NCBI GenBank assembly: GCA_035578905.1
Contig: JAQJVL010000057.1
Location: forward strand, 248,001 to 312,000
Direction: 5' to 3'
Length of the DNA: 64,000 nucleotides
Origin: Stictocephala bisonia
Lineage: Eukaryota > Arthropoda > Insecta > Hemiptera > Membracidae
Part shown: positions 32,831-45,566 of the stretch, piece after piece
Position numbering within the stretch: position 1 is the stretch's first letter
Layout of the letters: each line of letters starts with the position of its first letter
Program-made: the position numbers and the translations under genes
Notes under the pieces: model-generated
The model's input: only the letters and a program-made list of their open reading frames with translations
Told to the model about the DNA's origin: nothing
Databases searched by the model: none

Positions 32831-33514
32831 ACGTAAGCTAAAATATTATATGTTAATTTTCATTTAGTAAAACATTTAATATATAGTTGACAAGCAATAC
32901 ATATTTTCCAGATTTGTTCATTTCTTAATAATTTTTTTAATATACAGTTGATTGGTAATGAGTTACGAATAATTGGGGAAATCAGAATGAAATATTTGTT
33001 ACAGACAAAGTCAACTGTTATATTATTATTATATCAACTCTCAAGTGTTGTCTGACATTGTTTTATTTCAGTTTAGTACAAATGTTTACAATCGTAAAGT
33101 GCAAATGATGATTATTTTGAATTTTTGATCAGTTTAATTTCTTAAGATGTTGGGAATTAGGTTATTTCTTTAATTATGAAAAATGAGCAAAGGCCTGATA
33201 AGTTTAGTGTTTATTTATATAAAACAAATATTTATTTATTACTATTCGCTATCTTGTTAGAGGTTGAAGTGAAACGCTGTCATTTCGTAGTTAAAATTGC
33301 TTTTAAAACATCCAACCATTTTTAAAATCCAATTTTATATAGTTTGACAAAAAATTATGTTTAATTTCTGAAACCAAAAATAATAATTGAATTATATTTT
33401 TTATTTAAATTAATTTACATCTAATAATGAATGGCTTACAGTAAGTTTAAATTCCGATGAACCAGGTTAGGTGTTATACGAGAATGTAATATTAGGTTTA
33501 AAAGACGCAGTTTA
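32831..33514. other. AT-rich DNA, nothing assigned
   Basis: No recognisable feature. Confidence 0.5.
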
Positions 33515-33712
33515 ATGCCTGCGTGGCGGTTCCGCCGATTACCATAAATTACCCCTTATCTGTTCAACACATCCATAAAACACGAGGGAAGACGGCAAGG
33601 TGGTAGCCATAATATTGCTAGACCTTGCGCCATCCCTTTCACGAAGATATTTTGCTATCGGAAATAATCAACCACAATCCCTTACATTGGAAAATTGGGT
33701 GTCAGAGGTGAT
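33515..33712 (+). repeat. R1 dispersed repeat, copy 3
   Basis: The best copy: gcgtggcggttccgccgatt (with the perfect palindrome ggcggttccgcc), ttaccccttatctgttcaac, ttgctagaccttgcgccatc and gtcagaggtgatttag. Confidence 0.88.
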
Positions 33713-34029
33713 TTAGTAAACTAAATGACAAATCCGTAAAATACTAAAAAAATAAAAAAAAAATGTATTATTGAATATTTAGAAACAAGACCTAGTTTTG
33801 AGAACAATGCCACTGAATGCATTTTAATAGGAAGGACTGGCAAAAAAGAGGGCCAGTTATCGCGAAACGCCTCAAAATAAAAAAAGTTAGGATGCAAACA
33901 AATTTATGGAATTTCAAAAAATAATTCTAGACATCAGTAATTTCAACGATAGCTACCTTCTTGTTATAATTTGACCAGTATAAATGGAGGAATATTAATT
34001 CGAAATTTGATGCCTTTGAATTAAAGAAG

Positions 34030-34263
34030 GTGGTTCTGATGCAGAGAGGAAAGAGCATGGGACCCAGGATAGGGACTAAGAAGTTGTGGAAAGAAAGAAG
34101 AGACAGACAAGGGGCAAACCTGCCTGGTCAGGTGTATAATACGATAGGAGAGAGTGTTATGTATAGTCTTTTGGAGTTGGAATCTCGTTGGGATGAAGAA
34201 GGAGACTTTCTTTCACTACTCATCAGCACTTTGGCGTTGAAGCGTTCCAAACGTCAAGATTGA
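34030..34263 (+). CDS. Unrecognised 77-residue open frame (weak candidate)
   Basis: A charged, basic frame starting MVLMQRGKSMGPRIGTKKLW, with a LLELESRW-type stretch in the middle and LALKRSKRQD at the C-terminus. It is GC-richer than its surroundings, which is the only reason to list it. No motif, splice site or neighbour supports a function. It may be a remnant of a transposon ORF or chance. Confidence 0.15.
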   Translation: MVLMQRGKSMGPRIGTKKLWKERRDRQGANLPGQVYNTIGESVMYSLLELESRWDEEGDFLSLLISTLALKRSKRQD

Positions 34264-35640
34264 GTCATAGTGATCCCCGAAATAAGTGAATGTTCAATGG
34301 ACATAAAACCTGCCAGCAATCATATTTTACTGATATATTAGTTACTTTCCACTATCATTGTATAAGTATTTTATAGGCACTTCAAGTTCAGAAATCAATA
34401 GGCAGAAATACTTTAGTTAACTTAAAATATTTTGAACAATTGTTATTGTTTGATTTTTTCAGGTGGCAGAGTTGTTCCATTCCATCAATAGTTGTACCCT
34501 ACTTGCCAACGGAACTTGAGGTCTCGGGACTTCTGGAAGGGTGGTTAAAAAGTTTTGAAAACATGTTCCGCAATGTTGACCATCATCATAAGGCAACTAG
34601 GAAGTTATAACTTAGTTTAATTCTGGTAACGAAGAATGCCAACTAACGGCCTAGGGACTCAACCCCACCAAGCACGCGATGTCATTAGGACCCATTTGAA
34701 GATTATTATTACATATAAAATTACTCCAATTACCAAACACGCCCTTTATAACACACATAAACTCAACTTTTTTTTAATTTAACGCCAATACGTTCTAGTG
34801 TTCTTCAAAATTTGCACTTCAGTCCTAGCGATTCTCCGCGGTGGTTGCACAAAGCAAAATCATGCCTGAGTAGATTCGTCATTAGTCAATGAAACGTCTA
34901 AAGACACGTCGTCGAGAATTAGGCAAGTTACAAGACAGGTTTTCGATATATTTAATAATTTAATCACTTAACAGGAAAATTGAGCAAGTATGCTATTATA
35001 GCTTGAAAAATAACTATTGTGGCGTAAACAATAAATTGTACTAATAAAGCTTTCTGTACATATGAAATTTAAATAATTGAAACAGTAAATTGTCCCAAGG
35101 AAACATGATCATTAGACGTAGATATTAACGTAGACCCAAAAAAGTATTATTATATTGTTCATGTCTAAGTGAAAGATTGTAGGTCAGATTTCCTGTAATT
35201 GAACCGTCTGGTCCAACATTTATCAGTATGATAAGTGATGAACCTTGACTTTCTTTAATTTCATACGATTTTCATCCACTTTGACTAACTAATTTTTCCT
35301 CATCTGTTTTATTCATATTTCTTATTCGAAAAATAATTCGTTCATGTAAGCTTTCTTTTGTTTCAGGATAGTAAAAGAAACCTTGTTTTCATAATAAAAG
35401 CCTTACTGTGAAAAATGCCAACTTTTTTATAAGAGTTTTCTGGCTATGAAAATATATATTTATGGTAATTAAATATTACCGATACGTATGTATACTTATT
35501 TAACTGAGAATGACTAATTGAAGTAGTTTCTTTTATAAATAAATAAAAAATTATAAAATCCAATAGTTTACACAGTTAAATACGAAATAATCTCCCTTGT
35601 AGGAAATTTAAACAAATTGAAAACCTGTCCGGATTTATAC
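34264..35640. other. AT-rich DNA, nothing assigned
   Basis: No recognisable feature. A GC-richer patch at 34480-34700 has only short frames. Confidence 0.5.
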
Positions 35641-36830
35641 AAATAAGTATAATAGTCAATAGTCAAAGCAGTTTATTGAATAAAGTACATGTTTACATCT
35701 CAATCGTAAACATTATTTTTTGTATATATTATATATAAACATACTTGTATTTATTAATAAACTTGTATAGAATGTACAACATAATCCATATCAAGCTATA
35801 TATAAAACAATACAGGCAACAGGGTTATCTCAGCCAGAAAGAAATTCGTCTATGTTATACAATTATTTTTGAATGAGGAAGGATTTTAGACGGGTTATGA
35901 AACTAGTTTTATTGGAACATTTAAGCTCCGAGGATAGTCTGTTATAAAAGATCACTCCAGTAGGCTACACAAAGTCTCTCTCTGGAATAGAACCAGGCGA
36001 TGTTTTGGGCCACGCAGATTGTCACCATGACGTGTTGGAAATCTGTGGTCAGACCCGGCAGTTCTTACATCAGACTGTTTGTGAATAATAGTAGAAATTA
36101 CTTTATAGATGTAAAGTGAAGAAAGACAGAGCAAATTTGGATCTTTAAAAACATCCCTACATGAGCTCAATGGAGAGAGTCTCTTAATAATACGAACAGC
36201 TCTCTTCTGTTCCAAAATACTTTTGACGCAGGTAAAAAGCCACCCCATACATCAATACTATTGGACATTATAGGCGAAAACAACCATTACAGACTAGTAG
36301 CATGTTTTCGTATCCAATAGTGAACATAATGTCCTAAGAGCAAAGCCAATTCGACTGAGCTTACCACACAGTTAGGACACATGAGCAGATCAAGCAAGAC
36401 CACAGTCAAAGATCAACCCCAGAAACTTTACTGAGGAAACCTCTGCGATTCCAAAAGAGCCCACATCAAGTTGTAGAGGGTATCTATTTTTTCTAAAAAA
36501 ACCTCATAACAACTGTTTTTATTTTTATTTTTTTCGAATACAAAACTTAGGTATTATTGGATAAATAACTTTTAAATGAGGTGATTGAGTCAAAATCCCT
36601 CTTTCACAAGTCGTTTCTTGAGCCTCAGAACAACAGGGTCTTGTCGTCTGCATATAAAATTGGCTTTGCCAACGTCACCTGCATCATTAATAGAAATTTT
36701 TAAAAAAAGTAAGGGTCCAAGAATACTACCCTGAGGAATACCGCAGCCAAGCTCTGTACAATCAGAACCAATCAAGTTTTTATCAGGATTTTTATGTAAC
36801 TTTCCCAGTGCTCTTTCCTATTAATAATGG
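35641..36830 (-). pseudogene. Decayed Jockey-like LINE, 3' half
   Basis: On the minus strand GIPQGSILGPLLF is readable near 36700-36750 and is followed, one frame away, by ILYADD with the catalytic YADD at 36643-36654. Between about 36490 and 36250, words such as LGLIFDCGLA and CGKLSRIGFALRTL are readable across frames. At 36248-35952 a clean stretch has ILEQKRAVRIIKRL, SSLYIYKVISTIIHK and a histidine/arginine-rich C-terminus. The 3' UTR runs to about 35641. It is 5' truncated (the finger domain is absent) and frameshifted. Confidence 0.87.
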
Positions 36831-37484
36831 TACCATAAGCATTGATATGTAATATGTAAATTAATGTTTGAACGACATATTTAAAAGCGGGTCTAAATAT
36901 TGTTTGAAATAATGAATCATAATTGTAATAGTCACTTGATTATTGAAAACCATTTATGATTTAATGCATATAAGCTCATTAATTACTATATGTATGCTTG
37001 AGTACATATAGTATACTTTGGGTACATATAGTATACTTTAATATAGTATACTATATGTATACTATATTAAAGGACCTACTTGTATGCTTGAATAAAAAAT
37101 ACATTAAACTGTTCAATTTCTTTTTAGTAAATACTGATAAATTGTGTAAGAAGAGTATTTGTATTAGCAATTAAAACAAGGTTTATCGGTAAAATCCATT
37201 ATATATACAATGAGCGTTGATGTTGTTTGTTATTAGATTTAATCTGAAAGAGTACAAGATACCAAGGTGCATTAGGAAAATTTCGTGAGCAACTTATAAA
37301 ATCCTGTAAGAATATTAAAGCAATAACACTCATAAAATGTCTGACAATACCTTAAGGTTGGTGTTTATCTTCAAACATAATTAAATCGAAGTTAGGTAAA
37401 TATTTCATCGTTACAGAGCAAACAAATTGCTACGCTAAGTATAGACCTGATCGAATATTCCAATATGGATCATGAATAAACTTT
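36831..37484. other. AT-rich DNA with a perfect hairpin
   Basis: tttaatatagtatac (37037-37051) and gtatactatattaaa (37057-37071) form a 15-bp stem with a 5-base loop, in a region of repeated catatagtatact words. Nothing else assigned. Confidence 0.6.
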
Positions 37485-37625
37485 AGCTATCAAGATCATG
37501 CTAAATAGTTCGCGCTATCTGATAACAAAACCAATTTGAACGGAAACCTGACGGAAATTGAATCTTTTCTAAGACCTTGTCAAACTTCACTAAATTCCTT
37601 AGTCTTCTTTGCTCTCACGTGAATA
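37485..37625 (+). repeat. RD dispersed repeat, diverged copy
   Basis: gatcatgctaaatagtt and cctgacggaaattgaatctt match RD copies at 45.12, 42.68 and 18.54 kb. Confidence 0.6.
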
Positions 37626-37804
37626 AGATGAAATTACTCATCATAACATTTGTTGATTTATAGTTGTGTCTCTTGTGAAGTTTTTAAAATATTGGTATTA
37701 ATTATAAAATTGACCAATTAAGGTCCTTTAATGGTTTTACAAAATTATTACATATGAAATAAATTGTTTACGATTAAAAATAATCGTATAAAAAAGAAAA
37801 TTGA

Positions 37805-37962
37805 ACTTAGAAAATAACCTCACGAAATTGACGTGTTGATCCCAAGATAAAAGGGATGAACGGTTCGGATTATGACATGAAGCCTGCCACTTTTACAGCC
37901 CTTGTGATGTCAATTCAGTTTCTAAGTAGCCTTTAAAGTTTTTATACAGTTGTTAATCCCCT
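37805..37962 (+). repeat. R4 dispersed repeat, copy 2
   Basis: Partner of 20735-20895, same orientation. Confidence 0.85.
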
Positions 37963-39094
37963 AATATCTCTAGGTATAACGACTATTCCGATTACCTTCT
38001 TGGACCTTTTACTAATATATCAATACATTTTCAAACTACTTTTTCCCCCTTTAGACAGTAGGCCTAGATATAGTCATTAAAATTTGTTAAGCTCAATTAT
38101 CTTTGTAAATAACTAGTATATAGCACATCCTAAAAACATTTAGAAAAAGAGTGCGAGTCATTTGAAAAAAGTAAATACCTACAGAAATAAAAAAAAGTAT
38201 TCCACTGAAAATACTGAATTTAAACATTTTTAGCCCAAAGCTTTAACCGTTTGGTTGGAATATATTGTCTTGAGCATGCATTTCCACTTGTCTTAGGGAT
38301 TAACTAAATTTCGATTTTTTTTACAATATTTTTATTTGCCCTCGACAACTTTTTTCAATTCTTCATGAATGATAACTCATGATTGATTTTGAGCCAATTA
38401 CTCTTATTGAGAGTGTTGGTATAGCATAAAAAAATATTACCAAACAAATTAAATTGTTACTTTATAACCTTGTTAATGTTTGGAGTTCGCCTTGATGTAA
38501 AAGAGTTGTTTTGTTATATTCCAGAAGACAAGTTTAGATTTTACAGGATTATAAATATATTAAAAGTGTATTTGGTGACTGTAAACTGTTCTCAGAATTA
38601 AAATAGTCAATAAACTTACATTTGATGACGTCTGGCCGATATTTGAGTATGAGCATTAAAACTATATAGGATAAAAATGACACTCAGTAAAATTATGAAT
38701 ATTTACAATTTTTTTATGTTTCGATGGCCTCATCAAAACTAATATATGTACTAATATAATATATGAACTAATATATATCACAAATATAAGAACGATAAAC
38801 TAAAATTAGTTTCTCGTGAATATAGCAACAATATTTTTCATATGAAGAAATGTAGTGTTTTTATTGAACATTTACAGAAAAGAGTCGTTTTTCAGATAAA
38901 ATCATTACAAGAGTAAAAAGTCATTACTATTGTCATTGCAAAGCTTCCATAGTAATGATGAACAGAAAATACTTGCAGTGATTATGAATGCAGTATTTTC
39001 TTTGGTAATGTGAATATTATGATTTTGTTTCTCTTTATAATTACACGTACAATTCACGTGTAAATATAATATATTATACTCTTCATGGCAAACG
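37963..39094. other. AT-rich DNA, nothing assigned
   Basis: A minus-strand 66-residue frame (38905-39105) shows no motif. No other feature. Confidence 0.5.
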
Positions 39095-39465
39095 TGAAGA
39101 GTCATTTGGCTACGCTGCTAACCAGAAGCCAGGAGCACAAACATGATACACGAAGCAGACACGAACTAGACGTTGCCCACTGCCGACTGAGTTAAGACTT
39201 AAGTCTCTGATCCTGACCAGATTGGCATTCGACTATATAACCACCTACCACCTTGGTTACAACAGCTACCAATGAAGCGCTTTAGGACTTCATTAAAAAA
39301 AAACTCATAGAAAAAGATCTTTATTGTATTGAAGAGTTCTTCCGGATTAATTGTTTTGTCTGGAAGAAGAATATATAGTCAAGAAGTAACATAAGTTTAT
39401 TTTTATATGTTAAAATATTGTACTGCCTTTGGCTACACAATAAAGCTAATAAATAAACATTATAT
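39095..39465 (+). pseudogene. LINE 3' end (RT C-terminus plus 3' UTR)
   Basis: Read across two frames this gives HDTRSRHELDVAHCRLS near 39140-39195 and then IRLYNHLPPWLQQL followed by LIEKDLYCIEEFFRIN to about 39348. That is the usual end of Jockey-type ORF2 proteins, and it parallels the FYSVEEFF end of the 22-kb LINE. A 3' UTR with aataaagctaataaataaac follows, ending near 39460. Everything upstream of the C-terminus is missing, so it is a typical 5'-truncated insertion. Confidence 0.82.
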
Positions 39466-40910
39466 GTATCAAAATAAATGTAAAGAATGCTAACCTGATA
39501 GATAAAGTAAGTACAATTATTCTTCCACTCTAAGCAACAGAGCTACGCGCTGAAAGCTAAATAATGTAATGTGGAATTGCGTTGTGCACGGACGGAGAAT
39601 TGATTTTCATTTCTGCAGATTACAGGAATAACATGGTGAATATTACATTCTTGGATAATACATTCAGTACATTGTATTTTATATACAGCTTGAGTCAGCA
39701 AGGAATGTGACGTATTTATTTGGCCTTGCTATAAAGTTATTGGAACTTTTTACAACTCACTTAAAGTTCGTTACTAATTTTGTTCAAAACTTTTGGATTA
39801 ATGGTAGTTAAGTTAAAAAATGTAGTATTTTTTCTTTAACATTAAATATTTATAAATAAAATTTATTATAATTCCAATTATAAAAAAAAAAATATGCTAA
39901 AATGTCATATTTGACATTTCCTAATTATTTACATTTATATATTATTATTTGTTTTTACAGGACTTTATCAATGTACAATAATGTAAAGTCCATAAATGAC
40001 TAATAGACTTGCATTAAATAATTGACATGGCTAATATGTGTATAATGTATCGGTAATACTGTACAACCAAAACCAGGAGATCAATGTAAATATATTATGA
40101 TAATGAATGGTCTTAAGTTGCTCTGACAGCTATAACATTATTGATGTTGGTTGGAAGAAGAAGAATGCTTTTAACTTTCAGTTAAATTATTTAGACAAGA
40201 TTATAAAAACAGATGATAGTAATAACATTAATCTTGCTTGTCAGTAAAATATTTTGTAGTCCCTAAAATAGTCTAGGTATAAAGAAAGAAATTTGTTCTT
40301 AGAATAAACGGGAAACATTTAAAAATATTCCTACTACAATATAACATGACTAATATATGACCTAGCTAGCTTATTTGAATTAAACTGCTACTATTTTTTC
40401 TTAAGTATTGAGAAAAAATTGCTATAAAATCAGAAATTTTTACAGCTAACTGTACGTTTTTTGTTTTATAAAGTTTCTTGCTAGAATACACGTTACAAAA
40501 TTAATAACTTTATATTTTTAATGCATGACTATATATAATAATTCAGTAAATAATAAACTTTATCTTTTATTATGTATTGGATTTATTTTTATTTTTATAT
40601 AAATAATTCAACATCCAAAGTAACTTATATTGAAGCTAATTCATACCAATATTAAAATTAACTATATGTTAACTGTATAAACTAACTATATTTATTGAAA
40701 ATGTCAAATCTGTTAGAAACTTTACAATTATTTTACATTTACTGACATTATTTTATGTTTATCACAGAAAATTTTTACAAAAAACTGCTGTCAGTGTACA
40801 TAAGGGATATATTTAAATACTCTTGTTCGAAATTAATTAAGCAATTTTATATTGCAGAGATGAATTGAAATTATACATTTAGAGCATTATTTGAAATTTT
40901 TCTTTGATCG
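39466..40910. other. AT-rich DNA, nothing assigned
   Basis: Very AT-rich, stop-dense; no feature. Confidence 0.55.
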
Positions 40911-41432
40911 GACACTACCAAGGCCCCCTGATACTACCAAGACCCTCTGATACTACCAAGGCCCTCTGATACTACCAAGGCCCTCTGATACTACCAAGGC
41001 TCTCTGATACTACCAAGGCCCTCTGATACTACCAAGGCCCTCTGATACTACCAAGGCCCTCTGATACTACCAAGACCCTCTGATACTACCAAGGCCCTCT
41101 GATACTACCAAGACCCTCAAATACTACTAAGGCCCTGTGATACTACCAATGCCCTCTGATACTACCAAGTCCCTCTGATACTACCAAGTCCCTCATATAC
41201 TACTAAGGCCCTCTGATACTACTAAGGCCCTGTGATACTACCAAGGCCCTCTGATACTACCAAGTCTCTCAAATACTACCAAGGCCCTCTGATACTACCA
41301 AGGCTCTCTGATACTACCAAGGCCCTCTGACACTACCAAGGCCCTCTGATACAACCAAGGCCCTCTGATACTACCAAGGCCCTCTGACACTACCAATGCC
41401 CTCTGATACTCCCAAGGCCCTCAGATACTACC
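40911..41432 (+). repeat. 19-bp minisatellite, about 27 units
   Basis: Unit ctctgatactaccaaggcc with scattered variants (accaagacc, accaagtcc, actactaag, gacactacc). It stops abruptly at taccctaaaaaa. Nineteen is not a multiple of three and stops occur, so it is not coding. Confidence 0.98.
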
Positions 41433-42674
41433 CTAAAAAAAACTATATGGTTTTGACCATAAATACAGGTCTAAAAAATATTTTAATGTAAGATGGAAGT
41501 ATTAGGCCATTTCTTATGGTTTTTAGCTAAAAAATCAAATATGACATTTAAAATAGCCTAGGATGTATTTTTTTTTTTTTTACAGGAAGACTATTTTTAC
41601 GTCTTTTAGCTTGGCTTCACTTAATTGAGAGAAAAGTTCAAGCAAATGCTTAAAGCCTGTTCGTTCTTTGTCCATGGCCTTAACAAAATTTTTTATTAGC
41701 CCAGTTTGATATGAAGTGGAGGAAGAAGTACTTCATTTAAGTAAACTAGAGGATGTTTGAGACGTTCCTTCGACCATTCTTTCTTAATAAAATCCTGCTC
41801 TGTGGCTCTACAACCTCATTTACACTACTACTGAGAGCACAGAAATAATAGCAGTCTAATCCACCCTCCACTGGCTGTCCAGTGTAGCCAATAGTGTTAT
41901 GAGCACTCCAAAATATCGTATAAATGTATAACACTTCAGGTCTTATAGCAAAAAAATGTGACATGTTGGGATATTACTAATTATTTATCTATTATATGTA
42001 ATCCAAAATAACTTAAAAAATGCTAGTGTGATGTATTTATATAAACATTGTTGACAGTGAATCATATAATATCAACAAGAAGAGAGAATTCATTGGCTAG
42101 TTGCCTCAGTTCTCAGTGCCCTTCAAAATATTTATTTATTAAGTAATTAATCGTAATTTGATGTCAAGCGTTTTATAGTGCCACAGAATACATCGAAATG
42201 TTATAAGAAATAATAAGAACATTTATAAATCCTTAGAGTTCCTAAAGTCGTATTGAAATTTTAAGAGTTATTCCTCAGTTTAAAGCGTTTTTTAATCTCT
42301 TTAATATTTACTATCTGTTTAACAAAAATGTCACTGTTAAAATGCTTAACGTCTCCCTTTCCGAACTGTCTGGATAATAATAAAGATTAAACCATAAACA
42401 ATAAAAATTACAACGAAAACAATAATAGAAAACATAAATGACGTCATTTGATGTTTCGTAATTCATTGGCCACATTCCATGTACAACAAATTTGTTTCAT
42501 CAAGATTGTTTAGAATTGTTCTTTTCCAACATTAAGTCCTGCAAGTTTTTTAAACTTAATTTTATTTTTTATTTTTCAGACCTATTATAAATTTGCAACC
42601 CAAAAGTACAAATATGTGTATATTTGAGATGTACTCAGTGGACTGTACAGTTACTTACAACATGGTAAGATGAC
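41433..42674. other. AT-rich DNA, nothing assigned
   Basis: A T run lies at 41569-41581. A minus-strand 72-residue frame (41746-41964) shows no motif. Confidence 0.5.
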
Positions 42675-42855
42675 CTATTTCATTAAAAAGCTTCAAATAA
42701 AACCTACCACGATTCAAGAATCCAGTTAAGATCAGTATTTCGATAATAAGTCTTATAAAAGACTTCAATTTCCGCCAGGTTTTCGTTGGAGTTGGCCTTG
42801 TTAAATATACGGCAAGTTACTTAGCATAACTTGATAATACTGTACAGTGTTTTAC
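42675..42855 (-). repeat. RD dispersed repeat, left inverted arm
   Basis: The minus strand reads agtattatcaagttatgct, acctggcggaaattgaagtc and gatcttaactggattcttga, matching the plus strand at 45115-45290. The two face each other across 2.3 kb that contains the ~162-bp tandem array. Confidence 0.85.
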
Positions 42856-43810
42856 ATCGCTAAATATTTTACAAATTGAATAGTTTTATATTTAATTAAC
42901 TAAATGGTCTCTTGATAAAATCTGCTTTAGCTATTACGTTTTACTTTTAGTTCCTTAAAGTAATCCTATGACAATTTAATTCCCGTTGGAATGTGAAAAA
43001 TCAGGTTAATGCCTTAAAATCATATCCATAGGGTTAATATTTTAGGTTAAGTCTGAAATAAAACAGCAATCTTAAATATATAATGTAGGAGAAACTTATT
43101 GGATTTTTATTTTAAGAATTAAAAACTATATTATCCAATAAAATTAAAAAGAAAAAATAGTGTATATTTCTATTCTTAAAATTGTTCAAATAAAAATTCA
43201 ATGAAGATATTTAAAGTTTTTCAGGAACTTTTACAAGTTTTAAAAGTATTTTTAGGTTAACACTACTACTTTTACTGTTCCAATTCAATAAAATCACGAC
43301 AAAATCTTTGAAAAATGTATCACACTTGTAAATTTAAGAAACATTTAGAAATAAATATGCTTTTCTAGATAGTTTATGACTTATTTAAACTGTATTTCAG
43401 TAAATGCTTTATAATTCTTTGTATTATTGATTGTGTATAAACGTTACATATTGACTATTAAACGATGGAAATTTCTATTTTGTTTCGGTGATGTTTATCT
43501 TCATTCTCATTTACATTTATGATAGTGTTTGTGGTGGCCAAATCTAATAAGATTTAACAAAATTGTATGGACTTAACTACATTTTAAATTATATATATAT
43601 GTAAATAAATATTTTTTTAATTAATGTTATTTTGGTTTTACTCAACTGATCAAAAACCAATCAAAATGGCGGTGATTGTTGAATGCTTATTTGTAACATA
43701 ACAAATATTAGCCACTGCTCTATTTTACTCCTAATAATCGAATTAATATATTCGACTAGTGTTTAGTTATATCGTGACGACCAACCAACCATTCGTGCAA
43801 TTTCCTTAAT
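42856..43810. other. AT-rich DNA, nothing assigned
   Basis: No recognisable feature. Confidence 0.5.
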
Positions 43811-44795
43811 GTAAAACCAAGCCATGGCTCATAACGTGTCAGCTGTAAATTACAAATACATGTACCCTTTTCCGATTACAATTGATAATGAATGTTCAAG
43901 TTTCCACCGCATATTCACGGAATCCCGGAACACCAAGGCACTCGTCACCGACCACTTGGGCTGTTGTAGACATTGTAAAACCAAGACATGGCTCATAACG
44001 TGTCAGCTGTAAATTACAAATACATGTACCCGTTTTCGATTACAATTGATAATGAATGTAAAAGTTTCCACCGTATATTCACAGAGTCCATGACCACCAA
44101 GGCACATGTACACTTCGAGTTTGTAGACATTGTAAAACCAAGTAATGGCTCATAACGTGTCGGCTGTAAATTACAAATACATTTACCCTTTTCCGATTAC
44201 AATTGATAAGGAATGTACAAGTTTCCACCACATATTCACGGAATCCTGGAACACCAAGGCACTCGTCACCGACCACTTGGGGTTTGTAGACATTGTAAAA
44301 CCAAGACATGGCTCATAACGTGTCAGCTGTAAATTACAAATACATTCCCCTTTCCCGATTACAACTGATAAGGAATGTACAAGTTTCCACCGCATATTCA
44401 CGGAATCCTGGAACACCAAGGCACTCGTCACCGACCACTTGGGGTTTGTAGACATTGTAAAACCAAGACATGGCTCATAACGTGTCAGCTATAAATTACA
44501 AATACATGTACCCGTTTTCAATTACAATTAATTGATAATGAATGTACAAGTTTCCACCGTATATTAACAGAGTCCATGACCACCAAGGCACACGTACACT
44601 TCGAGTTAGTAGACATTGTAAAACCAAGTCATGGATCATAACGTGTTGGCTGTAAATTACAAATACATTTACCCTTTTCCGATTACAATTGATAAGGAAT
44701 GTACAAGTGTCCATCACATATTCATGGAGTCCATGAACACCAAGGCACACGTACACCGACCATTTGGGGTTTGTAGACATTGTAAAACAGATTCG
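43811..44795 (+). repeat. ~156-164-bp tandem array, 6 units
   Basis: Units begin with atggctcataacgtgt at 43824, 43988, 44144, 44308, 44469 and 44631. Two types alternate: a longer one with cactcgtcaccgaccacttg and a shorter one with cacatgtacacttcgag. The shared junction reads gtagacattgtaaaaccaag. The repeat produces frames on both strands (for example 44183-44455 on the minus strand), which are mainly repeat artefacts. The plus-strand frame through the last unit runs on into a CxxC...HxxxH stretch (see the next entry). Confidence 0.95.
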
Positions 44796-44846
44796 GGGTG
44801 GGGTCAAGTACGTAGGCATTTGAAAATACATTTAAGGGATTTATGA
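44631..44846 (+). pseudogene. Last repeat unit with a C2H2-like end (weak)
   Basis: This 71-residue frame begins in the last tandem unit and ends VCRHCKTDSGWGQVRRHLKI then HLRDL. The spacing is C-x2-C-x11-H-x3-H, one residue short of the commonest C2H2 zinc-finger spacing. The VCRHCKT or CCRHCKT words recur in earlier units because the junction sequence repeats. It could be a decayed exon or a transposon gene fragment whose 5' part was amplified in tandem, or it could be coincidence. No start or splice evidence. Confidence 0.25.
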
Positions 44847-45114
44847 TTATCAGTGAAGTAGATCTGCGAGAGAAAGAAACAAACTGAAAGATTTTGACTT
44901 TTTACCAAGGTGAACATGAACAGTTATTTTTTATTACATCAGTTCAACAAGAGGAACTAAAACAAGTATGATCCCTAGAACATGGGTTCAAGGAAAAGTA
45001 CTGATATTTTTCACTTATTAAACATTAAATGAAATACAATTAAATAAAAAACTTTGTTAATTAAATACAAAACTACTTAATCCATTCAATATATAATATA
45101 ATATCCATTTAATA

Positions 45115-45290
45115 TAATAATGCAGTATTATCAAGTTATGCCAACTAACTTGGCGTAAGTAACAAGACCATCTCAAACCTGGCGGAAATTGAATTCTTTT
45201 ATAAACCTATTATCAAAATACTGATCTTAACTGGATTCGTGAATCGTGATAGGTTTCCTTGAAACTTGTTACTTAAACTGTTCACCTCAC
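45115..45290 (+). repeat. RD dispersed repeat, right inverted arm
   Basis: Partner of 42675-42855 in inverted orientation; agtattatcaagttatgcc, acctggcggaaattgaattc and gatcttaactggattcgtga are shared. Confidence 0.85.
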
Positions 45291-45523
45291 CATGTTGTTG
45301 AACAGTTATATCCGATCAAAGATATATTTCAAGTAATGTTTCCAATATATGATTTCAATTCCCTGTAACTATAAAGAACTATAGAAGCCTGTAGGTCCTG
45401 TCTTGCTACAACATTGTTGTCAGTCCAACATGGCCGACAGCCTCTGCAGACTCATACGGAAGTAGTCGATCATAGATTAGTAATAACTGTTTAGTATATC
45501 TCTGTGGTAAACAATCAGGGTAA

Positions 45524-45566
45524 CGTTTAGTATCTAATGATACTAAGTATAATTAGATACTAAACG
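45524..45566. repeat. Perfect 15-bp hairpin next to SINE-A
   Basis: cgtttagtatctaat and attagatactaaacg enclose a 13-base loop. It ends 1-2 bases before the SINE-A head begins. Confidence 0.85.

Noticed and set aside
40911..41432. CRISPR-like array
   Set aside because: Units are contiguous 19-bp repeats with no unique spacers, in an animal genome.
43824..44831. Frames of 60-111 residues on both strands in the ~162-bp array
   Set aside because: Repeat-derived; only the C2H2-like end of the last plus-strand unit was kept, as a weak candidate.
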